From Corynebacterium pseudogenitalium (lineage in GTDB: Bacteria > Actinomycetota > Actinomycetes > Mycobacteriales > Mycobacteriaceae): a stretch of DNA of 64,000 nucleotides. The position numbers were made by a program, and so were the translations under genes. The stretch's first letter is position 1. Each line of letters starts with the position of its first letter. This document shows positions 1-8,834 of this stretch, piece by piece. The DNA is taken from NCBI RefSeq assembly GCF_024453815.1, contig NZ_CP072934.1:124001-188000 (forward strand). Direction: 5' to 3'. The notes under the pieces were generated by a model. The model had not been told where the DNA came from. It saw only the letters and a program-made list of their open reading frames with translations, and made no database searches.

Positions 1-1320
1 CGCCGCCAGACCCGTCGGGCCACAGGCCAGCGTGAACGCCGCCACCACCGTGCCCAGCGCCGCCGGGGCCAGTCGCTTCGTGGCGATCGTGCGCTCAAAC
101 AGCGCCCACGTCAGCGTCAACCCCATCGCGATAATCGGCTCCGGGCGGGTGCCGTTGTTGTACGGCAGCCAGAACGCCAGGAACACGAACGCGGCAGTCC
201 AGTACGCCATCCGGCGGTCCGCGATGACCGCGCCGAAGCGCGGCAGCAGCTCACGCGAAATCAGCCACCACACCAAGATGGCGGCCAGCAGCGTCGGCAG
301 GCGCATCCACATCGACGCCGTCGTCACCTTCGCCAACAACGCCAACACGTCATAGAACGGGGAACCGAACGGCGCCTCGGGCACGCCGTACCAGCGGTAA
401 TAGTTCGCCATGTAGTCCGAGTCGTTCGAGACCCGCGCCATCGTCAGCAGGAAGCCGTCATCCGAGGTGTTCGCGCCGAACACATGCCAGAACCCCAGCA
501 CCGCCAGCACCACCGCGTCCAGCGGCTTGAACGTGCGCCAACGACGGTTGAACAGCGGGATACGACGCCCATCCAGCTGATCCAGGCGCCACAGCCCCCA
601 CAGGCTCACCGCCATCGCGGCCAGCCCCAGCCACATCGCCAGCGACTTCACCAGGGTCGGGCTGGACGTAAAGCGAGAGTTGATCTCGATGTTGGCGGCG
701 AGCCCGGCGTCAATAAGCTGCGCCGACGACTCCTCCTTCAGCTCCGAGTACAACCCACTGAGCTGCGGGCGATAATCATCCTCGAGGACCTCCTCGAAGC
801 TGGTGCCCGGCACCGAAATTTCCGCCTGCTCATCCGTGATGTGCACCCGCAGCTGCTTGTCCGGGCCGATACCCGCCAGCTCGCCGGGGCTCAACTCGAA
901 GAGCACCTTATTAATCGAGCTGACCACCAACCCGCCATCCGGCGCGGACACAAACATGCCACGGTCGGTCGCCTCCTCCGAGGACGCAGGCAGCGTCGAC
1001 ACAATGATGTTCTGGCCTTCACGCAGGTGACGCGTCGCCTCCAGCGGCACCGTCATGTCAATCTCCTGCGGCGCCAGCGAAATCAGCGGGGCATTCACCG
1101 ACCCCACCGAGCCGCCTTGCGGCCACTGCACTGACGACTGCACCTGCGTCACAGGCAGCAGCGGCGTCAGCAGCAGCAACACGAAGGCGATGAAGCCGGA
1201 CACGACGGTCGCAGCCACCAGCTGGCGCGGGGCGCGCCGAGGTTGTTGCGCGCCGGGCGTGCTCGCCGCACTCTGTGGGTTCGCAGGGTTCACGGGATTC
1301 ACGGATGTCTCAGTTGTCAC
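1..1320 (-). CDS. emb: Emb-family arabinosyltransferase, N-terminal part (cut by window edge)
   Basis: This is a membrane arabinofuranosyltransferase of the EmbA/B/C family (GT-C fold), which extends the arabinan of arabinogalactan from decaprenyl-phospho-arabinose; the family is the ethambutol target. Only the first 440 codons lie in the window. They show a short cytoplasmic tail, a first membrane segment (about residues 35-55), a long extracytoplasmic domain, and further membrane segments after about residue 215. The extracytoplasmic acidic motif DDGFLLTMARVS and the following MANYYRWYG are the family signature. The GTG start at 1318-1320 lies only 11 bases after the stop of aftA, so the two are probably co-transcribed. 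I infer the start from this spacing and from the reading frame. Corynebacteria usually have a single emb gene, so I do not choose between embA, embB and embC. Confidence 0.9.
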   Translation of the reverse strand, partial: MTTETSVNPVNPANPQSAASTPGAQQPRRAPRQLVAATVVSGFIAFVLLLLTPLLPVTQVQSSVQWPQGGSVGSVNAPLISLAPQEIDMTVPLEATRHLREGQNIIVSTLPASSEEATDRGMFVSAPDGGLVVSSINKVLFELSPGELAGIGPDKQLRVHITDEQAEISVPGTSFEEVLEDDYRPQLSGLYSELKEESSAQLIDAGLAANIEINSRFTSSPTLVKSLAMWLGLAAMAVSLWGLWRLDQLDGRRIPLFNRRWRTFKPLDAVVLAVLGFWHVFGANTSDDGFLLTMARVSNDSDYMANYYRWYGVPEAPFGSPFYDVLALLAKVTTASMWMRLPTLLAAILVWWLISRELLPRFGAVIADRRMAYWTAAFVFLAFWLPYNNGTRPEPIIAMGLTLTWALFERTIATKRLAPAALGTVVAAFTLACGPTGLAA

Positions 1321-1331
1321 AGGGGCATACT

Positions 1332-3335
1332 CTACTTCTCAGGCGTGGCGGCATTGCGAACCACCACGACAAACGGACCAATCTGCTTCGCGTCCCACGT
1401 CTCGCGGGGGAACGCCTTCGGGTTAAAGAACAGGCCTTCGTAGCGCACGTTCGGCTCGCTCGGGAAGATGTTGTGGCCGATGTGCGTCTTCCACGCCGTA
1501 TCCCGGTTCTCGGTGGCGTCCTCGCGCAGGTCATCGCTCATGGTTCCGCGGAAAATGAACGCCTGCGGCGCTGTCCACTTCGTGTCCTGCATGGCTGCGT
1601 CGAGCTTCTCGGGGGCGTCGAAGGAGAGCTTCGCCCACTGCGAAAGTGCCTCGTTGCGCAGGTGGAACTCCCCAAGCGGGTTAGCGTAATGGCTGGTGAA
1701 CGCGTTGAAGCCGTGGTAGGGCTTGAACGCCATGAAGTTGATTTCATCCGTGTACACCACGGTCTCCCCAGGGGTGTAACCGTGGGACTGGATGAACTCG
1801 TCGATCTCGCCGTAGTAGCGGCCCGGGTCCGGCGGGAAGCGGTCGGCGCGCTCGCCGAAGCCGTCCGTATCCGAGTACGCCTGGTCAATGTGCGCCTCGT
1901 TGAGTGCCGGGATGCGCTGCACGAACGAGAGCGTGCCCGCAGCCACCACGATGATGAGCACCGCGGTGATCACGCGCTGCGTGCGCTCCTTGAAGTGGCC
2001 CGGGTAGTAATAATCGACGCCAGCAGTGCGCAAGTCCGCCACCGCGAAGATACCCACGGTGGAAAACAGCAACATCAGCAGCACCTCGATGCGGAAGCCC
2101 AGCAGGGACGTGCCCAGCAGCGACGCAAACATCGAGACGATCACCCAGGTGTAGCAGACCACCACCATCACAGCTAACGACGCCACCTCAGGCACATGCA
2201 GGCGCCCAACCATGAAGATCAGGCCCAACACCGATAGCACGCCGATGATGGACAGGGAGAAGAACGGCAGCGGGATCACCGTGCCCTGGGCGGGCAGGAA
2301 GTGGTTCGCGGTGTGGCGCACGTCGAAACCGCCGAAGGCCGACTCGTACAGGTACGGCGCCCAACCAATCGCCGCGATGCACAGCGCGCCCACCCCGGAA
2401 GCCAAAAGGTGCACGACGGGGCCGCGCGCGAACTTGCGGCGGAACCACAACAGCACCGCGATCACCACAACGGTCAGCGCGGCGATCGCAGTAAACAGGG
2501 TGTAGAACATGGCGGAAACGCCCAGGTAGAGCGCCAGCACCACCGTGGCTTGCCAGGAGCCCGTCAGTGCCTTGTACGCGGTGACAGCGGCCGCGGGGGC
2601 GAAGAGGGCGACGATCGCCGCGTAGGGCTCGTCAGGCGTCTCGGTGAGCACGATGCCCGTCGATACGAGCGCGATCAGCGTGGATACCGGCAGGGAGCCG
2701 CACAGCTTCCGCCAAATCGGTACCAGCGCGCACGCCGCGGCAGCCAGGGATACCAGCGCCCACGGCTGGTATACTTCCCAGCCTTCCATGCCCAGCAGGT
2801 GCGCGAGGCGCCCGCCGAGCCAGAACCACCCAATCGGGTAGAAGGTAGGCAGGTCCAGGTAGTTCATGTCCTGGTTGGTGGCCACCTCGGTCATCCGGCT
2901 CAAGAACTGGGTGCGGAAGCCTTGGTCCACCTGGATGCCGTCCAGCCACAGGCGTGTCGACGCCAGCGGGATCCCCAACGCCGTAATCACCAGACCAGCC
3001 GGGGCCAGCCCGCAGACAGCCTGGCAAAGCACGCGCACCGGCCGCGACAGGCGCTTCCGCACCCACGCCCAGCACGCCAACGCCGCGCACAGAATCACAA
3101 CGAAAGAGCCGCCCGTGGATAGAGCGCGTGTCACCATCGAGGTATTAAACGCAGGCAGCGACGTGGAGTGCAGCACGTACCACACCGCCAACGTCACCAC
3201 CGCCGCGCTGGCACCGGCCGCAAGCATGCGCAAGACCGCCGACGTCCATGACACAGCGTCAGGCTCGTAGTCGACGGTCTTGAACTCCAGCGTGGGTTGG
3301 ATGGATGTATCTGTCATGCACTCAGTTTGGCACAT
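1332..3335 (-). CDS. aftA: Galactan 5-O-arabinofuranosyltransferase AftA
   Basis: AftA adds the first arabinofuranose residues onto the galactan of arabinogalactan, using decaprenyl-phospho-arabinose outside the membrane. The protein has 667 residues with many hydrophobic segments over its first two thirds and a soluble C-terminal domain, as is usual for this GT-C family. Its place between an emb-family gene and dprE2 matches the conserved corynebacterial and mycobacterial order and is strong support. The start is uncertain: the first ATG is at 3335, but an in-frame ATG at 3317 (protein beginning MTDTS) is also plausible, and neither has a strong ribosome binding site. The gene follows dprE2 by about 30 bases, so it is likely part of one operon from dprE1 to emb. 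Confidence 0.9.
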   Translation of the reverse strand: MCQTECMTDTSIQPTLEFKTVDYEPDAVSWTSAVLRMLAAGASAAVVTLAVWYVLHSTSLPAFNTSMVTRALSTGGSFVVILCAALACWAWVRKRLSRPVRVLCQAVCGLAPAGLVITALGIPLASTRLWLDGIQVDQGFRTQFLSRMTEVATNQDMNYLDLPTFYPIGWFWLGGRLAHLLGMEGWEVYQPWALVSLAAAACALVPIWRKLCGSLPVSTLIALVSTGIVLTETPDEPYAAIVALFAPAAAVTAYKALTGSWQATVVLALYLGVSAMFYTLFTAIAALTVVVIAVLLWFRRKFARGPVVHLLASGVGALCIAAIGWAPYLYESAFGGFDVRHTANHFLPAQGTVIPLPFFSLSIIGVLSVLGLIFMVGRLHVPEVASLAVMVVVCYTWVIVSMFASLLGTSLLGFRIEVLLMLLFSTVGIFAVADLRTAGVDYYYPGHFKERTQRVITAVLIIVVAAGTLSFVQRIPALNEAHIDQAYSDTDGFGERADRFPPDPGRYYGEIDEFIQSHGYTPGETVVYTDEINFMAFKPYHGFNAFTSHYANPLGEFHLRNEALSQWAKLSFDAPEKLDAAMQDTKWTAPQAFIFRGTMSDDLREDATENRDTAWKTHIGHNIFPSEPNVRYEGLFFNPKAFPRETWDAKQIGPFVVVVRNAATPEK

Positions 3336-3367
3336 CGCAGCGCATCCACCACGTTCCCCGCCGGGAA

Positions 3368-4132
3368 TTAGAAGTTGAGCTTGCGCATAATCGCCGCTGG
3401 GATGTGCTGCAGCACCAAGGAAATCGGGCCGAACAGCTTGTGCACAAACACGCTTGGCTCGCCCTTCAACGCAGCCTCAACGGCAGTCTGCGCCACCTCT
3501 TCCTTATCGACGGTCAGCGGAGCCTCCTCCAGCCCATCCGTCATCTTGGTACGTACCTGGCCTGGGCGAACCACAGTCACCTTCACGCCGGAGTCACGAA
3601 GCGCCTCACCCAACTGGAGGTAGAAGGCATCCATGCCGGACTTCGACGCGCCGTACACAAAGTTGGAGCGACGCACACGCTGGCCCGCAACGGAGCTCAT
3701 CGCGATGATGGTGCCGTGGCCCTGGCGCTTCATCTCCTGGCCCAATAGGACGCCGACGGACACGAACGCGGTGTAGTTCACCTGCGCCGACTCCACGGCT
3801 GCCGCCTGGTCCTGCCACAGCTGCTCCTGGTCACCCAGGGTGCCGAAGGCAACCACGGCGACGTCAACATCGCCACCGGAGAACGCCTGCTTGATCACGT
3901 CCGGGTGAGACGCGAAATCGGTCGCGTCGAAGTCCAGGACCTCAACGGAGCCTGCACCTGCGTTGGTGACCTCAGCAACGGCGGCGTCGATACGCGGGGA
4001 GTTCTTGCGAGCTGCAAGCGTGACATTCGGGTTGCCTCCGCGGGACACGAACTCGCGCACAATGGCGAGGCCGATGTCCGAGGTGCCACCCACGAGCAGA
4101 ATGTTTTGCGCTTGGCCTACTGCATTCAACAT
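3368..4132 (-). CDS. dprE2: Decaprenylphosphoryl-2-keto-ribose reductase DprE2
   Basis: This is a short-chain dehydrogenase/reductase of 254 residues. It performs the NADH-dependent second half of the epimerisation of decaprenyl-phospho-ribose to decaprenyl-phospho-arabinose, the only arabinose donor for arabinogalactan. The N-terminal nucleotide-binding motif is visible as VGGTSDIGLAI (residues 14-24), and the catalytic Ser...YxxxK set is present (MSSVAG, then YGASKSGMD). It lies 27 bases downstream of dprE1, its partner in the same two-step reaction, and directly upstream of aftA, which uses the product. Confidence 0.93.
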   Translation of the reverse strand: MLNAVGQAQNILLVGGTSDIGLAIVREFVSRGGNPNVTLAARKNSPRIDAAVAEVTNAGAGSVEVLDFDATDFASHPDVIKQAFSGGDVDVAVVAFGTLGDQEQLWQDQAAAVESAQVNYTAFVSVGVLLGQEMKRQGHGTIIAMSSVAGQRVRRSNFVYGASKSGMDAFYLQLGEALRDSGVKVTVVRPGQVRTKMTDGLEEAPLTVDKEEVAQTAVEAALKGEPSVFVHKLFGPISLVLQHIPAAIMRKLNF

Positions 4133-4159
4133 GTGAAAAATCTCCTTCAGTTCATTCAG

Positions 4160-5575
4160 CTAGTTCAGCTCGAGGCGGCGGGACATGTCGGAGGCGAAGA
4201 CGCCGGTCGGGTCGATCTCGCGGCGGGTCTTCAGCCAGCCCTCCAGACCTGGGTACATCTTGTGGAACTTCTCCGCCGACGTACGGGACTCCTTCGCCAG
4301 GTAGAGGCGGCCGCCGAACTCCATCACCTGGTCATCCAGGCGGTCCAGGAACTCGTTGAGGCCCGGGCGGATCGGGAAGTCCACGCAGACGTTCCAGCCC
4401 TTCATCGGGTAGGACAGCGGCGCGCGGTTGCCCTCGCCGAACAGCTTGAACACGTTCAGCGCCGTGTAGTGGCCGGAGGACTGGATCTGGTAGATGATGT
4501 CCTTGAACGGCTCCACAGCGGTGGTCGGCACCACGAACTGGTACTGCAGGAAGCCCGCGCTGCCGTAGCCGCGGTTCCACTCACCAATCAGGTCGAGCGG
4601 CTGGTAGAACTGCGTCAGGTTCTTGATGTCGTTCTTGCTCGGGGCGCCCATCATGTAATAGGCCTCGCCGATGGCGGACAGCGTCAGCTTGTTCATGGTC
4701 CAGGACGGGAAGATGTCCGGCACCGTCATCAGCTGAGGCGCCTTGAAACGCAGCGGGTCCTTCGCCAGCTTCGGCGCGTACTCCTCCAGCTGCGCCAGCG
4801 TCGCCAGCGAGCCACGGGAGATGGTGGAACGGCCCGTCTTCGGCGGCGCGGAGATGGCGTCGAACCATGCGGAGGAGTAGGTGTAGTTGACCTCGGAGCC
4901 GTCCGAGTGCAGCGCGATCGTCTCATCCAGGGTGCTGGTGCGCTCCGTGTCAGACAGGAAGTACGCGGTCTCCGTCTTGGTCATCTGGATGCGTGCACGC
5001 AAGATGATGCCGGTCAGGCCCATGCCGCCGACCGTCGCCCAGAACAGCGTGCCGTCCGGGTCGTCCGCGCTGCCTTCCGGCTCGAGGTGCAGGACGCGGC
5101 CGTCCGCCACCAGCAGCTCCATGGAGACCACGTGGTCGCCGAAGGAACCAGCGGAGTGGTGGTTCTTACCGTGGATGTCCGGACCGATCGCGCCACCGAT
5201 GGTGACCTGGCGGGTGCCCGGCAGGACCGGAACCCACAGGCCGTACGGCAGGGCCGCCTTCATCAGCTGGTCCAGGTTGACGCCCGAGTCCACGTCGACG
5301 ATGCCGGTCTCCGGATCAATCGAGTGGATCTTGTTCAGCTCGTTGATGTCGATGACCAGGCCGCCACCGTTCTGTGCCGGGTCGCCGTAGGAGCGGCCCA
5401 GACCACGGGCGATGACGCCGCGGCGAGCGTGCTCAGGCAGGCTCTCGTTATCCTGCGCGACCTGTGCGACGGCTTGCTTGATGACCTCCACGTCAGGCGT
5501 GGACAGCACATGCGCAGTCGACGGAGCCGTGCGGCCCCAGCCGTAGAGTGACTTAAGATTGGTGTGTAGTTCCAT
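4160..5575 (-). CDS. dprE1: Decaprenylphosphoryl-ribose 2'-oxidase DprE1
   Basis: This FAD-dependent oxidase of the VAO/GlcD family (471 residues) oxidises decaprenyl-phospho-ribose to the 2-keto intermediate that DprE2 reduces. The N-terminal FAD-binding part shows RGLGRSYGD, and [22 protein letters not shown] is the expected FAD-contact loop. The cysteine targeted covalently by benzothiazinones in mycobacteria is conserved here: TGC at 4385-4387, residue 397, in the context GWNVCVDFP. By sequence alone, the enzyme therefore keeps the drug-sensitive residue. The ATG at 5575 is the first start in frame. The 5' flank up to 5675 is short and AT-rich and may hold the operon promoter. Confidence 0.95.
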   Translation of the reverse strand: MELHTNLKSLYGWGRTAPSTAHVLSTPDVEVIKQAVAQVAQDNESLPEHARRGVIARGLGRSYGDPAQNGGGLVIDINELNKIHSIDPETGIVDVDSGVNLDQLMKAALPYGLWVPVLPGTRQVTIGGAIGPDIHGKNHHSAGSFGDHVVSMELLVADGRVLHLEPEGSADDPDGTLFWATVGGMGLTGIILRARIQMTKTETAYFLSDTERTSTLDETIALHSDGSEVNYTYSSAWFDAISAPPKTGRSTISRGSLATLAQLEEYAPKLAKDPLRFKAPQLMTVPDIFPSWTMNKLTLSAIGEAYYMMGAPSKNDIKNLTQFYQPLDLIGEWNRGYGSAGFLQYQFVVPTTAVEPFKDIIYQIQSSGHYTALNVFKLFGEGNRAPLSYPMKGWNVCVDFPIRPGLNEFLDRLDDQVMEFGGRLYLAKESRTSAEKFHKMYPGLEGWLKTRREIDPTGVFASDMSRRLELN

Positions 5576-5674
5576 CTCTTTCGCTTCTTCTTGTCGTCGT
5601 TGCTTCGCCGAAATGCGAAGACATTCGGTTCGAGTCTAAATGATGTAAGTCGAAAAACCTATAAAAACATCAAA

Positions 5675-5893
5675 CTAAAGGTCCATAAGCTCCCTGATTT
5701 CTGCAGGAAGCTCCTCCTGCGACGTAATTTCCGGCTTCCCCGCAGCCTTATGTTCCCGCAGCAGCTCATAGATGCGCCCACGCGACATCGAATCCACAAA
5801 CGGCAGCTCCTCCGCGAACAGCCTCACCATGTAATCGGACAGCGGCACCTCGACGCGCTGCGCCGCCTCATGAATCTCCTCATGCTTAGTCAT
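5675..5893 (-). CDS. Small hypothetical protein (72 aa)
   Basis: This small acidic and charged protein begins MTKHEEIHEAAQRVEVPLSDYMV. I do not recognise a family. The composition (amphipathic helices, many Glu and Arg, no membrane segment, no cysteine) fits a small cytosolic protein. I take the start as the ATG at 5891-5893 rather than the upstream in-frame ATG at 5935, because the latter would run across the start of the divergent membrane-protein gene at 5925. It lies upstream of dprE1 on the same strand and might be co-transcribed with it. Confidence 0.55.
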   Translation of the reverse strand: MTKHEEIHEAAQRVEVPLSDYMVRLFAEELPFVDSMSRGRIYELLREHKAAGKPEITSQEELPAEIRELMDL

Positions 5894-5924
5894 GCTTTTC
5901 ACCCTACTAGTAGCATTGGACACC

Positions 5925-6368
5925 ATGACTGACACGATTCAATCACTTGTCGACGAGCCCACCATCGACTACAACGCCCTCGACGACACCTTCGGCGGCC
6001 AGTGCATCCAAGCCGCCTACATCCTCGCCGCCGCCTCCGTCCCCGACTTCACCACGCGCAAAGCGCTGGCCTGGACCCTCCTCGGCGCCGCGAACCTCGC
6101 CACCATCGCCGCCTTCAACGCCTTCGACGAGGACCCACGCAACGACCTCACCGCCGTCCTCGAATCCGAACAGGGCGAAGCCGAATCCATCGCCACCACC
6201 TGGTTCACCATCGGCGGCATCGCCGTGGCCGCCGTCGGCGCCTTCGCCGCCGGAGTGCAGGCGCAGAAGAAACTGGCAAGCTGGCTGGGCCGGAGGGGCG
6301 TCGCAAAGCCCAACGTGGCGATCGGCACCGTCGCAGCCCTCGCGTACCTCGGGGCGAAACAACTGTGA
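5925..6368 (+). CDS. Hypothetical membrane protein (147 aa) upstream of gtrA
   Basis: The N-terminal third is soluble and acidic. It is followed by two or three hydrophobic segments: about residues 29-39, 45-62 and 95-112, with a further apolar stretch near the C terminus. I do not recognise a named family. The stop codon overlaps the GTG start of gtrA (GTGA at 6365-6368), so the two are translationally coupled, and a role in the same envelope-polysaccharide pathway can be inferred. The start is taken as the ATG at 5925 (MTDTIQ). The longer in-frame ATG at 5892 would collide with the divergent small gene. Confidence 0.75.
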   Translation: MTDTIQSLVDEPTIDYNALDDTFGGQCIQAAYILAAASVPDFTTRKALAWTLLGAANLATIAAFNAFDEDPRNDLTAVLESEQGEAESIATTWFTIGGIAVAAVGAFAAGVQAQKKLASWLGRRGVAKPNVAIGTVAALAYLGAKQL

Positions 6369-6766
6369 GCGCGATGAAGCAGCAAGCGCTGCCATTCCTC
6401 ATCATCGGCATTGGCTGCGCCGTCATCGACTTCGGCATCACCAACACCCTCGACCAAGCCCTCGACGTCCAACGCGATCTTGCCAAGGCCGTGGGCTGGG
6501 TCTTCGGGACCATCTCCGCCTACGTGCTGAACTCCAAGTTCGCCTTCAACGCCAAAATCGACGCCAAAAAAGCCAGCGCCGTGTTCATCCTCTACGCCAC
6601 CACCTTCGCGGTGCAGATGTTGCTGTGGAGGGTGACGGACGAGCCGTTGTCGTCGCTAGGCTTGCAAGATTCGTGGAAGAACGCCGTGTCCTTCGTCATC
6701 GCCCAAGGCGTTGCCACCGTGACCAACTTCGTCCTCCAAAGCAAAGTCATCTTTAAGGACGCCTAA
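6365..6766 (+). CDS. GtrA-family membrane protein
   Basis: This is a four-helix membrane protein of the GtrA/DPMS family (about 130 residues). In mycobacteria the GtrA-like protein beside dprE1/dprE2 has been linked to movement or delivery of decaprenyl-phosphate-linked arabinose. The sequence shows four hydrophobic segments and the family-typical phrases FGTISAYVLNSKFAF and VTNFVLQSKVIF. The start is either the GTG at 6365, which overlaps the upstream stop, or the ATG at 6374. The 3' end overlaps the convergent glfT1 gene by 14 bases. Confidence 0.85.
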   Translation: MSAMKQQALPFLIIGIGCAVIDFGITNTLDQALDVQRDLAKAVGWVFGTISAYVLNSKFAFNAKIDAKKASAVFILYATTFAVQMLLWRVTDEPLSSLGLQDSWKNAVSFVIAQGVATVTNFVLQSKVIFKDA

Positions 6767-7670
6767 AGTCCTCCCGCGCCCCCATCCGCAGCAGACGCAG
6801 CCACTGCAGGAAGCCCTTCGGATCCTTCCGCTCCACCAGGAAGAACCACCCGAAGCGCACCACTTCCTGCAGCTTCATCTTCTTCATACCCTGCTGATTA
6901 ATGATGTAGCCGCGATTCCGATACGTGAAATACCTTTTCGACTCATTATCCGGCCACTGCGCATGCGCCCGACCACCCATAATCGGGTGGAACTCGCCCG
7001 ACCCATCCGGGTGCAAATACTTCGTCGTCAACGCCGTGCCATACCGCAGCCCCGACTGCGACAAACGCCGGTGATACTCCACCTCATCACCCCGAATAAA
7101 CAGGCGATAATCCGGCACACCAATCCGCTCCATCGCCTCCGCCGAGATCAACGCCCCATTAAATAAGGACGCATAATCCGGCAAGAACGAGCCCTCCAAC
7201 TCAGCCGTCGTCCGCTTCCACTCCAAGCCCTGACGCAGGGGAAACGCCAACTTCGCCGGATCCCCAATATTCGCCACGACCGGGCTCACCTCATGCAGCC
7301 GGTGCTGCTCCGCCACACGATACAGCTCCTCCAACACGCCGTGGTCCGCCGGCCGACCATCATCGTCCGCGCACCAAATCGCGTCCGCCCCCAACGCCAG
7401 CGCCGTCAAAAAGCCATACGCGAACCCGCCAGCACCACCCAGATTCGTCTTCGACGGCAAATACACCGCCCGATCCCCAGCCAACTCCTGCAGCAGTTCC
7501 TGAACAGCCTGCTCAGCGCCGTTATCCACCACGATCACCCACTGCACCGGGTGCGTCTGGTTCACCACCTGCTCCAGGGAATGTCGCAGCATCTCGACAC
7601 GCTTATGCGTCACGATCACCGCCGCCGTCGAACCACTACTTTTCAGGTGTGCCGTTCCAGTTCCAGTCAT
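6753..7670 (-). CDS. glfT1: Galactofuranosyltransferase GlfT1
   Basis: This is a family 2 glycosyltransferase of 305 residues, the usual length of GlfT1. It adds the first two galactofuranose residues from UDP-Galf to the rhamnosyl-GlcNAc-decaprenyl-diphosphate linker of arabinogalactan, on the cytoplasmic face. Visible family features are the N-terminal AVIVTHKRVEML, the nucleotide-sugar acidic motif CADDDGRP, and a TNLGGAGGFAYG loop. The neighbours wzt and wzm, which export the lipid-linked galactan, agree with this call. It ends convergently with gtrA. Confidence 0.9.
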   Translation of the reverse strand: MTGTGTAHLKSSGSTAAVIVTHKRVEMLRHSLEQVVNQTHPVQWVIVVDNGAEQAVQELLQELAGDRAVYLPSKTNLGGAGGFAYGFLTALALGADAIWCADDDGRPADHGVLEELYRVAEQHRLHEVSPVVANIGDPAKLAFPLRQGLEWKRTTAELEGSFLPDYASLFNGALISAEAMERIGVPDYRLFIRGDEVEYHRRLSQSGLRYGTALTTKYLHPDGSGEFHPIMGGRAHAQWPDNESKRYFTYRNRGYIINQQGMKKMKLQEVVRFGWFFLVERKDPKGFLQWLRLLRMGAREDFRRP

Positions 7671-8029
7671 GCCTCATATTGTGCACCATCGGCGGGGCGG
7701 GGTGGGGGTTCGCGGGGGTTTTGCGCGGTTTTTCGTTCCGGTAGAGGTGTACAAGGAGTGCGACGCTGGTCGCTGGAAATCGTCCCGGCTGGGTGAAAAT
7801 GCGCGACCTGCATCGCACGCTTCTAACCTTGGAGGGGAAACGGGACGGCAGGCCGCCAAACGGTCGTTCGAAAACCGGCAAAAACTGCAAAGTGTAGTAG
7901 GTGGATTGTAGTAATCCTCGAAAATGATTGCGAAAAGGGGATTACTACAATCCTGTTACTCCCATTTGGGTTTCAGAGGAGCTCTGGCCAGCGAAAACTG
8001 GCCGAAACCGGGCCGAACCAGCCCGGCGC
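7671..8029. other. Gene-free stretch between glfT1 and wzt
   Basis: I see no convincing gene in these 359 bases. Short open frames here have unlikely composition. The stretch probably holds the glfT1 promoter on its left side. Near the wzt end it holds the 15-bp perfect inverted repeat listed separately. Confidence 0.6.
7903..7953. repeat. Perfect 15-bp inverted repeat downstream of wzt
   Basis: GGATTGTAGTAATCC at 7903-7917 is matched exactly by its reverse complement GGATTACTACAATCC at 7939-7953, with a 21-base spacer. Each arm is itself a small hairpin (GGATT/AATCC around 5 bases). It lies about 75 bases past the wzt stop and has no T-run, so it is not a standard intrinsic terminator. It could be an operator or an RNA processing structure. 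Confidence 0.75.
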
Positions 8030-8818
8030 CTACTCCGCCTGGAACCGCGTGACCAGGTCGTCGACGTACTGGCCGGCTTCGGGGCCTTCGTAGGCGCCGA
8101 CGACCTCGGAGACCAGGCCGGCTTTCCTGATTTCGCCCTTGTCCACCCACAGGGCGGTGTTGCACAACTGCGCCAGGAAGTCGTTGGAGTGGGAGGCGAA
8201 GACGAGGATGCCGGAGCGCTCGACGAGTTCGGCCAACCGGACGCGGGCTTTGGCCATGAAGGCGGAGTCAACGGCGCCGATGCCTTCGTCAAGGAGCAGG
8301 ATTTCCGGTTCGATGGAGGTGACCACGCCCAGGGCTAGGCGGACGCGCATGCCGGTGGAGTAGGTGCGTAGTGGCATGGAGAGGTAGTCGCCGAGTTCGG
8401 AAAATTCGGCGATTTCGTCCATTTTGGCTTTCATCTGTTTGCGGGTTTGGCCGAGGAAGAGGCCGCGGATGATGATGTTTTCGTAGCCGGAGATTTCGGG
8501 GTCCATGCCGACGCCGAGGTCGAAGACGGGGGCGACGCGGCCGCGGACGTCGGCGACGCCGCGGGTTGGTTCGTAGATGCCGGAGAGCAAACGTAGCAAC
8601 GTGGATTTGCCGGCGCCGTTGTGGCCGACTAGTCCCACGCGGTCGCCTTCGCGCAGGTGGAGGTTGATGTCCTTGAGTGCTTCGACGACCACGGTGTTGG
8701 AGGCATTCTTGCCGATTTTGCCACCGGCGGAGGACATGACTGCCTTTTTGAGTGAGCGGGATTTGGCGTCGAAAATTGGGAAGTCGACGCAGGCGTTGTA
8801 GGTATCGATGGAAACCAT
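8030..8818 (-). CDS. wzt: Galactan/polysaccharide ABC exporter, ATP-binding protein Wzt
   Basis: This is the ATPase of a Wzm-Wzt type ABC exporter (262 residues), which moves lipid-linked galactan across the membrane before arabinosylation. It shows a Walker A GHNGAGKST, the ABC signature YSTGMRVRLAL, a Walker B ILLLDEGIGAVD, and the switch histidine in FASHSND. There is no C-terminal carbohydrate-binding extension, as in other actinobacterial galactan exporters. The gene follows the permease wzm by 16 bases and is presumably co-transcribed with it. Confidence 0.93.
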   Translation of the reverse strand: MVSIDTYNACVDFPIFDAKSRSLKKAVMSSAGGKIGKNASNTVVVEALKDINLHLREGDRVGLVGHNGAGKSTLLRLLSGIYEPTRGVADVRGRVAPVFDLGVGMDPEISGYENIIIRGLFLGQTRKQMKAKMDEIAEFSELGDYLSMPLRTYSTGMRVRLALGVVTSIEPEILLLDEGIGAVDSAFMAKARVRLAELVERSGILVFASHSNDFLAQLCNTALWVDKGEIRKAGLVSEVVGAYEGPEAGQYVDDLVTRFQAE

Positions 8819-8834
8819 GTGTGACTTCTTCTCC

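Noticed and set aside
3905..5551. 548-residue plus-strand frame opposite dprE1
   Set aside because: Arg/Val/His-rich shadow of the minus-strand gene, which is certain from its motifs.
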